This document shows, piece by piece, positions 26,394 to 36,900 of a stretch of DNA of 55,766 nt. The notes beneath the pieces were generated by a model. The model did not search any database, was not told the DNA's origin, and saw nothing but the letters and a program-made list of their open reading frames with translations. Every line of letters begins with the position of its first letter. The stretch's first letter is position 1. The DNA lies in assembly GCA_024694125.1 (NCBI GenBank), contig JAILKE010000081.1, positions 1-55,766 of the forward strand, given 5' to 3'. Source of the stretch: Bacteroidales bacterium. GTDB taxonomy: Bacteria; Bacteroidota; Bacteroidia; Bacteroidales; UBA3663. The position numbers and the translations under genes were made by a program.

Positions 26394-29300
26394 ATGAAAA
26401 GCATTGTAATGAATAACATATTGAGAGGTAATATACTATCTCTCTTGATGATACTGTTGATCGGCTCGCTCTGTGGTGAGTCGTATGCGAGAGTGCGTGT
26501 TACGAAAGCAGTAGCCAGTACGGGAAAGGTTTTAGCGAAGCCTCGTATTGGAAGTATTCCTTATGATTTTGATTATGTACTGTTCTGCGATGGACATCCA
26601 ACCTTGATTCTGGAAGATAAAGAGGGTAAGACCCAGGTATATGTAAACGAGTACGGAGATGATTATACAACAGCTGATTCTTGTCGAGTAGATATTGATG
26701 AATTAGGTGTTGACTGGAGTTATGTAGGTATATATGGTGGAAAAGCTAATGGTACGTGTGATGAGGTCTATATCAAGATGTTAGGCGGCTATGTGGGCGG
26801 TATCTATTTGGCTGCATCAAATATTTATGATAATGTCAATAATTGTGCATTTATAGAGATATATGGTGGTGCAGTTGATTACATCAATTTGCGCAATGAA
26901 TGTTATGACGGCTATGATCCTAAGCCTATTCAATGTCTCTCATATGTCTATTTGAAAGGGTTGAATTACAAAGGTGATAAATGTATTTATTTGAATGGAG
27001 GTCCCAAGCTTCATCTTCATATTAATGGCGATTGCGAATTCCTTCATTCATCGGCAATTTTGCCTTTGACTACGAAGTGCCCAGAGTCGGGAAGCCTTAT
27101 AATCCCTAATCCTGATGACCCTACACAGTTGTGTGCTAAGGGAGTTAACGTAACCATCCCTATGAATGAAACGTTGACATGTAGTTCGTTCGTGGACAGT
27201 GTATCAGGTTCGTTGTCGATATTGGGTCATTTGAATATCACTCGATGCGATGGGTGGAAATCTAAACGAAGTATTTCTTCATATCCAAACGTTTCAATTT
27301 CTGATCATGAATTAAAGAAAAGATTTATCACTATCCCAACTTGTACGAGAATGGGTCAAGGATTAGCAAAATGTCAAAATTGTTCCCTGGTTACCCCGTG
27401 TACCATTGATGCTTTGGGTCATGATACTATTGTAGATGCAGCAGTGCCAGCTACGTGTTGGCGAACAGGACTCACCGAGGGTTCGCATTGTGGACGATGC
27501 CATATGGTGCTAGTAGATCAAGAAACTGTGGCTAAAACAGATCATAATTTAACTATGAAAGTAGTTGCAACTACGGCGACAAATTCTGATGCTTGTTATG
27601 TATCGAAATTAAGTAGTGGTACAGCTATTTTGTCTGTTTGCGAAGACTGCGGTTATAGTTTGTCCACTGTAACTGAAAATCACGATATGGTGTACTATAA
27701 AGCCTCGACAGCACCATCAGTAGTTAAAACGTTAGTAAGTAAAATAGCTAAAAGTCCTACTTGTACGACTAAAGGGTTGTTTTGCAACAAATACTGTACC
27801 AAGTGCTATAAATTGGAAATGATTGCAGTCGATTCTTTGGGGCATACTTTAACTCAAAATGCGTATGTTGATGCCACATGTACCGAGGCTGGAACTAAAG
27901 CTCATGGTCATTGCACAAGATGTAATCAGAACTTCGTATATGGTGCGGATGCCGTTACAGCAAATATCTTAACATCATTGGAAGTTTCTCCATTGGGTCA
28001 CAATTTCAGTGAAACAGACATCCCACTTACGGCTGATAACCTCGTCAGCGAGGCAACCTGTACAGAGGCAGCCAAGTATGGCAGTATCTGTGAGCGGTGT
28101 GGAGAGGTGAGCCATGAATTAACAGCGGATGGCGAGCCGGCCTTGGGTCACAAATATCACTTGAAGGGCATTACGGGCTTGAGCAGCAATGTCGCTACCG
28201 AAGGCAAGATGACGTTGGAATGTGAACGCTGTGACCATACGTTGTCCAATGTGAAGTTCAGCCTGTCGGAGAGCAATGGCGAGACCGATTCGCTGACTGC
28301 CTATTGGACCAAGTCCGAACTGATCAACGTGGAGCAGGAGCCTACCTGCCAGGATGGTTGGGGTACCTATCGGGCAACCATCTATTACAAGGGACAACGG
28401 TTGAGCGGTACCTACCGGAACTTCATCCCGGCATACGGCGACAAGCACGAGTATGGTACGGACGGAATATGCCACAAGCCTCACTATAAGACCGAGAAGG
28501 ACAGCGTGACGGGCGGCATCCTCAAGGACAGTTACGGCTACGTCATGTACCAATATGCCGATGGCGGCGCACGGATACCGGATGACAGTGTGTACAGGTC
28601 CAATGGATATGTCGCCATACCGGTGGAAAGAGCCTACGTGGAGTATGACAGCATCACCCCAATCAATGTGACTGACCCGGAGACGGGCGAGGTTATGACC
28701 TACCAGGACTACATGATGGTGCAGTATCCCGATGCAGACAGCCTGACGCGAGACCTGCTCCACCAGACATCGCCCTACTACCTCGGTACGTTCGGCGACT
28801 ACTGCGTCAGCAATACCTTCGTGCAGGCCAAGGACGACATGTTGGGCATAGACTATCATGGCGGCGGTCCTGTGTATAAACTCACAGACCTCAGGACGTA
28901 CGACCTGTCGGAACAGATGACACTGGACCGAATAGACTACATACGTTCGTTCGGCGACACGGCATGGCAACCTCTGTATGTGCCCTTTGCCCTGTCGGTG
29001 GAGATGCTGCAGGACAAGGGCGTGCAGGTGGCAGGCTATAGGGATGCCTATGTGCGCGACCTGGACCTGGATGGCAAGGCCGACAGCGTGGTAGTGGAGT
29101 TCGAGTTGATGGAGTCGGGAGCCATGGAGCCCAATCGCCCATACATGGTACGTGCCACTCAGGCGGCAGCCATGTCACTCTCGCTGGAGGACGCTGTCAT
29201 AGCCCAGGCGCAGGATTGCAGCGTGGAGACTGTTGCGGCCGATGAGACCGTGTCGGTGGTGGGTACCTACCAGGGTCTGGAACGAGGTGCGATGTACCAG

Positions 29301-29615
29301 AACGGTTACTTCGGCTACACCTCGGACATGCGACTGACCCGTGCCACATCGACTGCCAATGTAGTCAGACCGCAGCGCTGGTATGTGAAGGTGGAGAACA
29401 CGGAAGGTGCGCCAGTGGAGTTGGCCGATTCCTACGTCGCTCTGGCCCGAGTCCTGGGCTGGCAGACGGAAGAACTGTCGGGCATCGACAACATTCCTGC
29501 CGATGTGGCTGAGGGTGAGCACCGTATCTATACGTTGGACGGCATGCGCGTGAATGGCTCTGGTCAGCTCAAGAGGGGAATCTATGTGGTCAATGGAAAA
29601 TTGAAAACAAAGTGA
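26394..29615 (+). CDS. Large exported protein with Cys-rich units (copy B)
   Basis: 1,073 residues from ATG 26394, chosen because all four paralogues begin MKS; in-frame starts at 26367 or 26361 are possible. The signal peptide ends near SYAR. The beta-rich N-terminal region is followed by the same seven Cys units: TCTRMGQGLAKCQNC, ATCWRTGLTEGSHCGRC, CYVSKLSSGTAILSVCEDC, TCTTKGLFCNKYCTKC, ATCTEAGTKAHGHCTRC, ATCTEAAKYGSICERC and LECERC. YWTKSELINVEQEPTC, DPETGEVMTYQDY and WQPLYVPFALSVEML follow, and the tail is IYTLDGMRV...RGIYVVNGKLKTK. Base composition switches from A/T-rich to G/C-rich near 28020, inside the gene, which points to recombination. Unlike copies A and C, no small protein gene follows. 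Confidence 0.85.
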   Translation: MKSIVMNNILRGNILSLLMILLIGSLCGESYARVRVTKAVASTGKVLAKPRIGSIPYDFDYVLFCDGHPTLILEDKEGKTQVYVNEYGDDYTTADSCRVDIDELGVDWSYVGIYGGKANGTCDEVYIKMLGGYVGGIYLAASNIYDNVNNCAFIEIYGGAVDYINLRNECYDGYDPKPIQCLSYVYLKGLNYKGDKCIYLNGGPKLHLHINGDCEFLHSSAILPLTTKCPESGSLIIPNPDDPTQLCAKGVNVTIPMNETLTCSSFVDSVSGSLSILGHLNITRCDGWKSKRSISSYPNVSISDHELKKRFITIPTCTRMGQGLAKCQNCSLVTPCTIDALGHDTIVDAAVPATCWRTGLTEGSHCGRCHMVLVDQETVAKTDHNLTMKVVATTATNSDACYVSKLSSGTAILSVCEDCGYSLSTVTENHDMVYYKASTAPSVVKTLVSKIAKSPTCTTKGLFCNKYCTKCYKLEMIAVDSLGHTLTQNAYVDATCTEAGTKAHGHCTRCNQNFVYGADAVTANILTSLEVSPLGHNFSETDIPLTADNLVSEATCTEAAKYGSICERCGEVSHELTADGEPALGHKYHLKGITGLSSNVATEGKMTLECERCDHTLSNVKFSLSESNGETDSLTAYWTKSELINVEQEPTCQDGWGTYRATIYYKGQRLSGTYRNFIPAYGDKHEYGTDGICHKPHYKTEKDSVTGGILKDSYGYVMYQYADGGARIPDDSVYRSNGYVAIPVERAYVEYDSITPINVTDPETGEVMTYQDYMMVQYPDADSLTRDLLHQTSPYYLGTFGDYCVSNTFVQAKDDMLGIDYHGGGPVYKLTDLRTYDLSEQMTLDRIDYIRSFGDTAWQPLYVPFALSVEMLQDKGVQVAGYRDAYVRDLDLDGKADSVVVEFELMESGAMEPNRPYMVRATQAAAMSLSLEDAVIAQAQDCSVETVAADETVSVVGTYQGLERGAMYQNGYFGYTSDMRLTRATSTANVVRPQRWYVKVENTEGAPVELADSYVALARVLGWQTEELSGIDNIPADVAEGEHRIYTLDGMRVNGSGQLKRGIYVVNGKLKTK

Positions 29616-29690
29616 TTTACAATTTGACTATTTACTATTTACAATTTATTTGACTATTTAGTAATTTGGTCATTTTTCTCAACTAATTTG
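29614..29690. repeat. Degenerate heptamer array (CWATTTA)
   Basis: Units such as GATTTAC, AATTTGA, CTATTTA (twice) and CAATTTA run from the stop codon of copy B, with one or two phase slips. The 219-base gap to the next gene otherwise holds only A/T-rich sequence and no small gene. Confidence 0.65.
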
Positions 29691-29834
29691 GAATTGGGCA
29701 ATTTATATATAAATGGGGCATTTAGCATTTGGGCTATTTGCCCCATGGAAGGAGAAAAAATGGATTTATATCAATGAGCAATGGACAATTAAGAATCAAC
29801 TATACATAGCACAACAAAACCAAAAAAGATTAAG

Positions 29835-32800
29835 ATGAAAAGTTTAGTGAGACATTTGAGACATGGGATGATTGTGCCCTTTTGGGTAGCATGTGTCGTG
29901 ATGTCATCGTTGGCGAGCGAAGCACAGGCTCGTCTGCGCGTGACAAAAGCATCATCAAGTACGTTGATAGCACAGCGAAGTCTGCTGCGCGGTAATAATA
30001 CCGAACGGTATGATTACTTCTGCGAGGGTAAATACGCACTGATACAAAGAGATGCCTATGGCAAGACGCAGGTGTATCTGAGCACATCCGGATATGTGGC
30101 ATCGGAGAGTAACCGAGTGAAGGAACTGGATACGCTGGGCATAGACTGGCGATACGTCAACCTGTATGGCGGCATGGAGGGTAATGACGTTACCTGTTCG
30201 AACGTGAACATCAAGATGAACAACGGTCAGGTGGGTTCTATTACCCTGAGGGGAGAAGGTACCAACAATAAAGTGACCAATGCACGTCTGAATGCCTATG
30301 GCGGAACAGTGGATTACATAGATGCCAGCAGCAATACAACCGCATCGGGCAAAGCACGAATTACAAGCTATGCCTATGTGTATCTGAGTAACTTGAAGTA
30401 CCTGAGTCCGTCACCGATAGATACGGAGAATACTACCTATCTGCGCGTCTTCATCAATACAAACTGTGAGTTCTTCGAGCGTTCGGCACGCTTCTCGGAG
30501 CGTCGGCCATGTTGCGCCCGCAGTCTCATTGCGCCAGATTCGGCTACATGGACAACGCTGTATGCCAAGGGCATAGATGCGAATATTCCATCGGGGCACA
30601 ATGTGGAGTGTGCATCGTTCGTGGATAGTGCTACATCAAGTCTCGCTGTCACAGCCAATCTGAAAATAACGAGATGTGATGGCTGGCATTCAAACCGTCC
30701 CATTACCTCCTTCTCGAGAGTAACTATCTCCCCACATCAGCATCTGGACTACCTGACGCGTCCTGCTTCATGTACCGATTCGGCACTATATGTATCGAAA
30801 TGTATGGTATGCAATGATGCATTGCCATCAGTACATTCGGCACCGGCATTGGGACATAATTATGTCTCAAGTCAAAGTGTGGAAGCCACCTGTTGGAGTG
30901 GAGGTTATGCGAATGGTAAACATTGTACCAGATGCGGCGATGTGAAATTATTGCCTGTTATGTCCAAGACTACGTCCCATAATTACGGCCACATGGTTGA
31001 AATAAGTGGAACGCTGCTTAAAACGGGATGTTTTACCCCGAGTGTAAAAGGAGAACCTATGTATTTAATTACGTGTCAGGATTGCGGAGCATATCAGGTC
31101 ATAGGCGGAACTGAAAGTCACACTTACAGCAGCATTAAGGGAGCGCCAACTTCTGTGCGACAAAGAGCTGTTCGTTTCCAAAAAACTGCAACCTGTTTGT
31201 CGGGTGGCGTGACAGTAACTGAATATTGTACCAAGTGTCAAGCGCTGAAGGTGTCTTATACCTCAGCCCTGGGGCATAAATACGAAGTACATGAACCGGT
31301 AGATGCTACCTGTACAGAGGATGGTATGCAGGGGTACAAACACTGCTCCCGTTGCAACCAGGACTACATCGCTGATGCGACAAGTAAGGATTTGCGCCCA
31401 ATAGAGACTGACTATTTGGTGTTGCCAGCCTTGGGACATCAGTTCGGTGGCTATGTCATGTCGGACCAGAATCTGGTCAGTGAGGCTACCTGTACCGAAC
31501 GGGCATACTACTGGGTCAACTGTAAGAAATGCGGCTTGATGAGCAATGAGTTCAAGACTGCAGGTTCGCCGGCAACGGGTCACAAGTACCAGTTGCGCGC
31601 CATAGAGGGTACCAACGACTGCAGTCCGATGGACGGCAGCATGGTCCTCGAGTGCGAACACTGCAATCATATGGTCAGAGACCTGAGTTTCGAACTGTGC
31701 AACAAGTACGGCATGGAGAATCAGGACGTCCCGACCGGCTACTGGTGCAAGTCGGAGTTGATCAGTACCGATACCCTGCCTACCTGCGTGGATGGCTGGG
31801 GTACGTACCAAGCCTCGGTATGCTACCATGGCCAGATAGTGCGCGGCACGTACGAGAACTATATACCAGCCTGCGGTTATCTGCATAATTATGGCGAAGA
31901 CGGTATCTGCCACGAACAGCACTACAGGATGAGAGTCGATCAGACTACCGGTAGAATACAGAAGGACAATAATGGTTGCATCACCTATTTCATAAGTCCC
32001 TGGGGCACCAAGGTGCTGGATGACTCGGTGTACAGTACCAAGGGATATACAGTCATCCCGTTCGAGGAGCAATACTACAAGCCGAGCATACTGAACCTGG
32101 GCAGTTTGTCCATTTCGACCAAGGTCCCTGTCTTTGACCCCGAGGACGGCTCGTTGATGACCTATACCGACTACCTCGTGACCCAGTACGACAGCAGAGC
32201 AGATCTGGAGAGTGCATTGGCCAATGTGCCTGGACCGCATTACATCGGTACAGTGAACCCATATAATCTGACGGGTTCGCCCATACTGACTGACCCGAAT
32301 TCGCTGGGAGTGATACATCACGGCGGTGCGCCCAACTTCACACTGGCAGATAAAACAACCTATGGCGCTACGTCGGACTTCGCATTGAACAGAATAATCT
32401 ATACCCGACAGTTCAGCAACACGCTGTGGCAGCCGTTGTACATACCGTTCTCCGTACCGGTATCGACCCTGGAGGCCAAGGGACTGCAGGCGGCGCGCCT
32501 GAACGATACGCATATGTACGACAACGACTTCGACGGCGACATAGACAGCGTGACGGTGGAGTTCATCCGCATCACGTCGGGCACGCTGATAGCCAACCGT
32601 CCCTATATGATACGTTCGACCACGGCGGGCAAGTCGCTGTCGCTCACACTGTTCGATGTGGAACTGGCCAAGGCTGTGGACAACAGCATCGAGTGCTCGA
32701 CGGTGGACCAGGTAATCTCGATAGTGGGTACGTACCAGGGACTGGGTACCGGTGTGATGTACCGCAACAACTACTACGCACTCAATGCCGAGGGTGGACT

Positions 32801-33089
32801 GAGCCGAGCTGCATCGACCGCCGCCACGCTCAGTCCGCAACGCTGGTACATGAAGGTGGAGAACAAGGATGGTTTGCCCATCGCCGCCGAAGACTTCTTT
32901 GCCGCCTCCATCCGCGTGATGGGTGAGTGGGGCGACGAAGAGGTGACCGGCATCGAGGAACTGCCTACCGAGACCGAAGCCGAAGGCGAGCGCCAGGTCT
33001 ATTCACTGGACGGTATGCGCGTGGTGGATGGCCAGAAGTTGCAGCGCGGCATGTATGTTGATAACGGCCGACGTATGATCGTGCACTAA
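29835..33089 (+). CDS. Large exported protein with Cys-rich units (copy C)
   Basis: 1,084 residues. The signal peptide ends near SEAQA; the mature start RLRVTKASSSTLIAQRSLL matches copy D. The N-terminal beta region has GIDWRYVNLYGGMEG and VNIKMNNGQVGSITLRGEG. The seven Cys units are in the same order as in the paralogues (ATCWSGGYANGKHCTRC, ATCTEDGMQGYKHCSRC and so on). GYWCKSELISTDTLPTC, FDPEDGSLMTYTDY and LWQPLYIPFSVPVSTLE follow, and the C-terminus YSLDGMRV...GMYVDNGRRMIVH is nearly identical to copy A. It appears to be the third gene of the operon that starts at 24001, although 219 bases separate it from copy B. A 55-residue gene and a terminator follow. Confidence 0.85.
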   Translation: MKSLVRHLRHGMIVPFWVACVVMSSLASEAQARLRVTKASSSTLIAQRSLLRGNNTERYDYFCEGKYALIQRDAYGKTQVYLSTSGYVASESNRVKELDTLGIDWRYVNLYGGMEGNDVTCSNVNIKMNNGQVGSITLRGEGTNNKVTNARLNAYGGTVDYIDASSNTTASGKARITSYAYVYLSNLKYLSPSPIDTENTTYLRVFINTNCEFFERSARFSERRPCCARSLIAPDSATWTTLYAKGIDANIPSGHNVECASFVDSATSSLAVTANLKITRCDGWHSNRPITSFSRVTISPHQHLDYLTRPASCTDSALYVSKCMVCNDALPSVHSAPALGHNYVSSQSVEATCWSGGYANGKHCTRCGDVKLLPVMSKTTSHNYGHMVEISGTLLKTGCFTPSVKGEPMYLITCQDCGAYQVIGGTESHTYSSIKGAPTSVRQRAVRFQKTATCLSGGVTVTEYCTKCQALKVSYTSALGHKYEVHEPVDATCTEDGMQGYKHCSRCNQDYIADATSKDLRPIETDYLVLPALGHQFGGYVMSDQNLVSEATCTERAYYWVNCKKCGLMSNEFKTAGSPATGHKYQLRAIEGTNDCSPMDGSMVLECEHCNHMVRDLSFELCNKYGMENQDVPTGYWCKSELISTDTLPTCVDGWGTYQASVCYHGQIVRGTYENYIPACGYLHNYGEDGICHEQHYRMRVDQTTGRIQKDNNGCITYFISPWGTKVLDDSVYSTKGYTVIPFEEQYYKPSILNLGSLSISTKVPVFDPEDGSLMTYTDYLVTQYDSRADLESALANVPGPHYIGTVNPYNLTGSPILTDPNSLGVIHHGGAPNFTLADKTTYGATSDFALNRIIYTRQFSNTLWQPLYIPFSVPVSTLEAKGLQAARLNDTHMYDNDFDGDIDSVTVEFIRITSGTLIANRPYMIRSTTAGKSLSLTLFDVELAKAVDNSIECSTVDQVISIVGTYQGLGTGVMYRNNYYALNAEGGLSRAASTAATLSPQRWYMKVENKDGLPIAAEDFFAASIRVMGEWGDEEVTGIEELPTETEAEGERQVYSLDGMRVVDGQKLQRGMYVDNGRRMIVH

Positions 33090-33102
33090 AATGGGATTGA
33101 AT

Positions 33103-33270
33103 ATGAAGAAGAGATATGTTCAGCCCAAGATAGAAGTGGTCCTGCTGGAGATGGAGGGCGTGGTGTGCGACAGCCTGCACAGCATTGTCGTGGGCGGTAG
33201 GTCCGACGACTTCCTCGCTCCCGAGAACCGACGCAGCCAGGCGTGGGAAGATTACGAAACGGGCCAGTAA
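33103..33270 (+). CDS. 55-residue conserved small protein (copy C)
   Basis: ATG at 33103 (an in-frame ATG at 33091 would add MGLN), TAA at 33268-33270. It starts MKKRYVQPKIEVVLLEMEG and continues VVCDSLHSIVVGGRSDDFL, then APENRRSQAWEDYETGQ. It is nearly the same as the product at 23557 from residue 15 onward, with silent third-position changes such as GTA/GTG and TGT/TGC. Position relative to the surface-protein gene is also the same (13 bases against 13). It ends the second operon, 55 bases before a terminator. No function is known. Confidence 0.75.
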   Translation: MKKRYVQPKIEVVLLEMEGVVCDSLHSIVVGGRSDDFLAPENRRSQAWEDYETGQ

Positions 33271-33325
33271 GGTAATTCTGAAAAATTTAGTTCAATAATT
33301 TAGAACAACTACTGATGAATCATTT

Positions 33326-33364
33326 CCCCGCATCTGCAATGGGTAGGTGCGGGGATTTGTTTTT
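33326..33364 (+). terminator. Intrinsic terminator of the second operon
   Basis: CCCCGCA pairs with TGCGGGG (33326-33332 and 33348-33354), followed by ATTTGTTTTT. Confidence 0.75.
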
Positions 33365-33387
33365 GTCCGCCGGGTGGGGTGACTGAG

Positions 33388-33453
33388 GGTACTGCGGAGG
33401 TACTGCAAGGGTATTGCATAGGTATTACATGGGTATTATGTTGGTACTGTGAG
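33388..33453. repeat. Six 11-mers (GGTAYTRYRNN)
   Basis: Six consecutive 11-base units start at 33388, 33399, 33410, 33421, 33432 and 33443, each opening GGTACT or GGTATT. The 729-base stretch from 33271 to 33999 has no gene; it holds the terminator, this array, a long inverted repeat, a promoter and a 21-base tandem repeat. Confidence 0.9.
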
Positions 33454-33472
33454 GGGAGTGGGAGCGAGGCGT

Positions 33473-33531
33473 CAGCGTAAGTGCAGCGTAAGTGAAGAGT
33501 AAGACATTTCACTTACGCTGCACTTACGTTG
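33473..33531. repeat. 24-bp inverted repeat built from 11-mers (CGTAAGTGCAG)
   Basis: Arms 33473-33496 and 33508-33531 are complementary over 24 positions with one G-U pair, around an 11-base loop. Each arm is itself two 11-mers with a GTAAGTG core. A related palindromic array lies at 48774-48828. No T run follows. Confidence 0.9.
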
Positions 33532-33690
33532 GGCAAGACCTGGAGAGATGCTGCCGATGAGGTGAAAGTGGGGAGATAGGAGGGATGAGGATGGGCGATG
33601 ATTGTGGTGCAGGAAAGTGCCGAAATATCGGCGAAGAGCAGAAAACCGTGGCAAAAGAGTAGCGGAAAATGGATTTTTTCAGCAGAAAGT

Positions 33691-33721
33691 TTGGTATTGT
33701 GCCAAAGAATCAGTATCTTTG
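33691..33721 (+). promoter_or_regulatory. Promoter of the fourth surface-protein gene
   Basis: TTG at 33691-33693, 20 bases, TATCTTTG at 33714-33721. The fourth copy therefore has its own promoter, with a leader of about 270 bases. Confidence 0.75.
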
Positions 33722-33732
33722 CAGAGTCTTGT

Positions 33733-33773
33733 TAAATAAGTGATTGGACATAATAAATAAGTGATTGGACATA
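33733..33773. repeat. Two 20-base copies, period 21, in the leader
   Basis: TAAATAAGTGATTGGACATA occurs at 33733-33752 and again at 33754-33773, just after the predicted transcription start of the gene at 34000. Confidence 0.9.
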
Positions 33774-33999
33774 GCGGGAACCCTGAATACCATCTGAAAC
33801 GAAAGAATGTAATCCCCGTAGAAACTGTGTGAAGAGAGAAGAAGCGGCGCAACGGAGACGGCGCCGGAAATGGAGAAGGATGGTAAGCAGGCTATCTGTA
33901 TGCATTGGAAAACAGCCCCCATCTGTTGGCTAAAGTGCTATGTGCCATAGACCTGATATTAACTAAATGCTGTAAATAAACTTAATTGTAAGAATCATT

Positions 34000-36900
34000 A
34001 TGAAAAGTCTGAAAAGTAGCATCCGTCGCGGACGGATGTATGGTGTGCTGCTGGCCATGTTGGGCATGATTGGGGTAGGACAGGCCGATGCCAGAGTGCG
34101 TGTGACGAAAGTATCGTCGAGTACCTCGGTGGCACAGAGGAGCCTGCTGCGAGGTAACAGCGGTTATGTGTACGATATGTTCTGCGAGGGACAGTATGCA
34201 CTGATACAACGAGATGATGAGGGACAGACACAAGTCTATCTGAGCGCCAGCGGATACACCACGGCGGACAGCTGCATGGTGGACCTGGACTCGCTGGACA
34301 TAGACTGGCGATATGTGAACATATACGGCGGCATGGAGGGCGACTCGGTCGCATGCAGCAATGTGCACATCAAGATGATGAGCGGACAGGTGAACTCCAT
34401 CGTGCTGCGCGGCGACGGCGTGCATAACCGCGTGACGGGCCGCGCCGAACTGATCGCCCACGGCGGCGTGGTGGACTATATAGATGCAGCGAGCTACGAC
34501 GACCTGGATAGAGGGGCGCAGCTGCAGGGGTGGACCTATGTCTATCTGAGCGGATTGAAGTACATGGGCCAATACCCGATAGCCTACGACGGGACAGCCC
34601 AGTTGAGGATATTCATCAATACAGACTGTGAGTTCTTCCAGAGCTCGGCGCGGTACTCGGAGGATGATGTGTGCGAGGTCCAGAGCCTGGTGGCACCGGA
34701 TGCAGGGACATGGTCCGTGCTGTATGCCAAGGGGACGTATGCCAGCATCCCGTCGGGCCATACGGTGGAGTGCGAGGAGCTGGTGGACAGTACCGATACG
34801 GACTATCCGCTGTACGTGTACGGCCAACTAAGGATAAAGAGTTGCGACGGATGGCAGTCCAGCCGTTCGGTATCGGACTTCAGCAACGTGACCATCCCCG
34901 ACCACCAGTACACGGAGTATATGACCCGTGTGCCGACGTGCACCAGTGGCGCCAAGTACGTGTCGGCCTGCATCCATTGCGGAGAGGAGCGGACGCCATC
35001 GTTCAACGTCGAGGCATTGGGCCACGATACCATAGTGGATGCCGCCGTGGCGGCTACCTGCTGGCGCACCGGACTGACCCAGGGGTCACACTGCGGTCGA
35101 TGCGGCGAGGTGCTGGTGGCACAGGATACGGTGGCGATGACGTCGCACAGCTACCAGACGGTCTCACTGACGGCGGATAATGTGCCGAGTTGCATCACTG
35201 TGGACGAGACGACCAACACGGCAGTCTTCTATCTGTGCAAGGTGTGCATGGCCTACAAGATGCGCAAGGGTACGGCGAACCATACCTGGGTCGCCTACAA
35301 CAGGGCCACGGCACCGAGTGCGGTGACGACCAACTGGAGGAACTACAGGCAGAGTGCCACCTGCTTCCAGCCGGGTCTGAACTTCCCATACTACTGTTCG
35401 GTCTGCAACCTGCTGCAACCGGCGACGACCACGACATTGGGCCACAACCTCACTACGACCGAGGCGGTGGAGGCAACCTGCACTGATACCGGCATGGCGG
35501 AGTATGACCACTGCTCGCGCTGCGGTATGGACTATCTGCCCGATGCCGGGACATCGAGCCCCGATTCAGTACGCCTGGAGAATCTGGTGATACCTGCGAT
35601 GGGACACAAGTACACTGCCGAGTGCTACAACCAGTCGCCCTTGAACCTGTTGAGCGCCGCCACCTGTACGGAGCCTGCCAGCTATATGGCATGCTGCCAG
35701 AAATGTGGAGAGACCAACAGCGAGTATGTGGCATACGGGTCGCCCGCCACGGGACACCAGTACAGACTGGGCAGCATAGTGGGCACCAACGGTTACTGCG
35801 CCCAGGACGGCAACATGACGTTGGAGTGCGAGCAATGCGACCACACGGTGCAGGAACTGCCGTTCGAACTGTGCGGCGAATATGGGCTGGAGGATACGGA
35901 CCACAGGGAGGGCTACTGGTGCAAGTCGAAACTGGTCAGCACCGACACGCTGCCCACGTGCCAGGATGGCTGGGGTACGTACCAGGCATCGGTATGCTAC
36001 TACGGACAGACGGTGCGCGGCACCTACCAGAACTTCATCCCCGCATGCGGCTACCTGCACAAGTATGATGCCGACGGCGTGTGCCGCCAACCTCACTATA
36101 TGTACTCATGCAGCGACGTGACCGGCAAGATAAACAAGGATGGATTCGGGTTCATCAGGTACTGGTCACTGGGTACGGTTAAGAAAATAGCGGATGACTC
36201 GGTCTATAGTACGAACGGATATGTGGTGACGACCTACCAGGTGCCCTATTACTATACTCTGAGCAGGGGAATAGAGTATGCCATCGACCCAGAGGACGGT
36301 ACGCAGATGACCTACACCGACTACGAGGTGACACACTACGAGGATCAGGAGAGTCTCGAGTCGAGCCTGGAGGAGCAGACATCGCCCTACTACATCGGTA
36401 CGGTGGGCGGATATGCCCTGGACGAGTCGGCAGTGCTGACGGCACCCAAGGTGCTGGGAGTATTCACTCATGGCGGAGCACTGACCTTCACGCTGGCCGA
36501 TGCGACTGCGTACGGCGCTACGTCGGACTTCGCATTGAGCCAACTCAACTATACACGCACGTTCAGCAACGAACTGTGGCAACCATGGTATGTGCCCTTT
36601 GCTGTATGGTCGATTCGTTGGCGGCCAAGGGCCTGCAGGTGGCACGCCTGAACGATACGCACATGTACGACAACGACTTCGACGGCGATGTGGACAGCGT
36701 GACGGTGGAGTTCATCCGCTTCACATCGGGCACACTGCAGGCCAATCGCCCCTATATGATACGTTCCACTGCGGGAGCCCAGAACTTGTCCCTCACGCTG
36801 ACCGACGTTGCATTGAGCAAGGCTGCCGACAACAGCATCGAGTGCTCGACCGTGGACCAGGTGATCTCCATAGTGGGGACGTACCAGGGACTGGCAGCAG

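Noticed and set aside
31263..32840. 525-residue open frame on the minus strand
   Set aside because: It is antisense to the large surface protein at 29835, which has three paralogues in the same frame; no recognisable motif.
33388..33531. Possible CRISPR array
   Set aside because: Units are 11 bases without spacers and no cas genes are present; they are simple tandem and inverted repeats.
36600..36615. Programmed ribosomal frameshift
   Set aside because: No slippery heptamer or stimulatory structure is visible, and the three intact paralogues do not use one.
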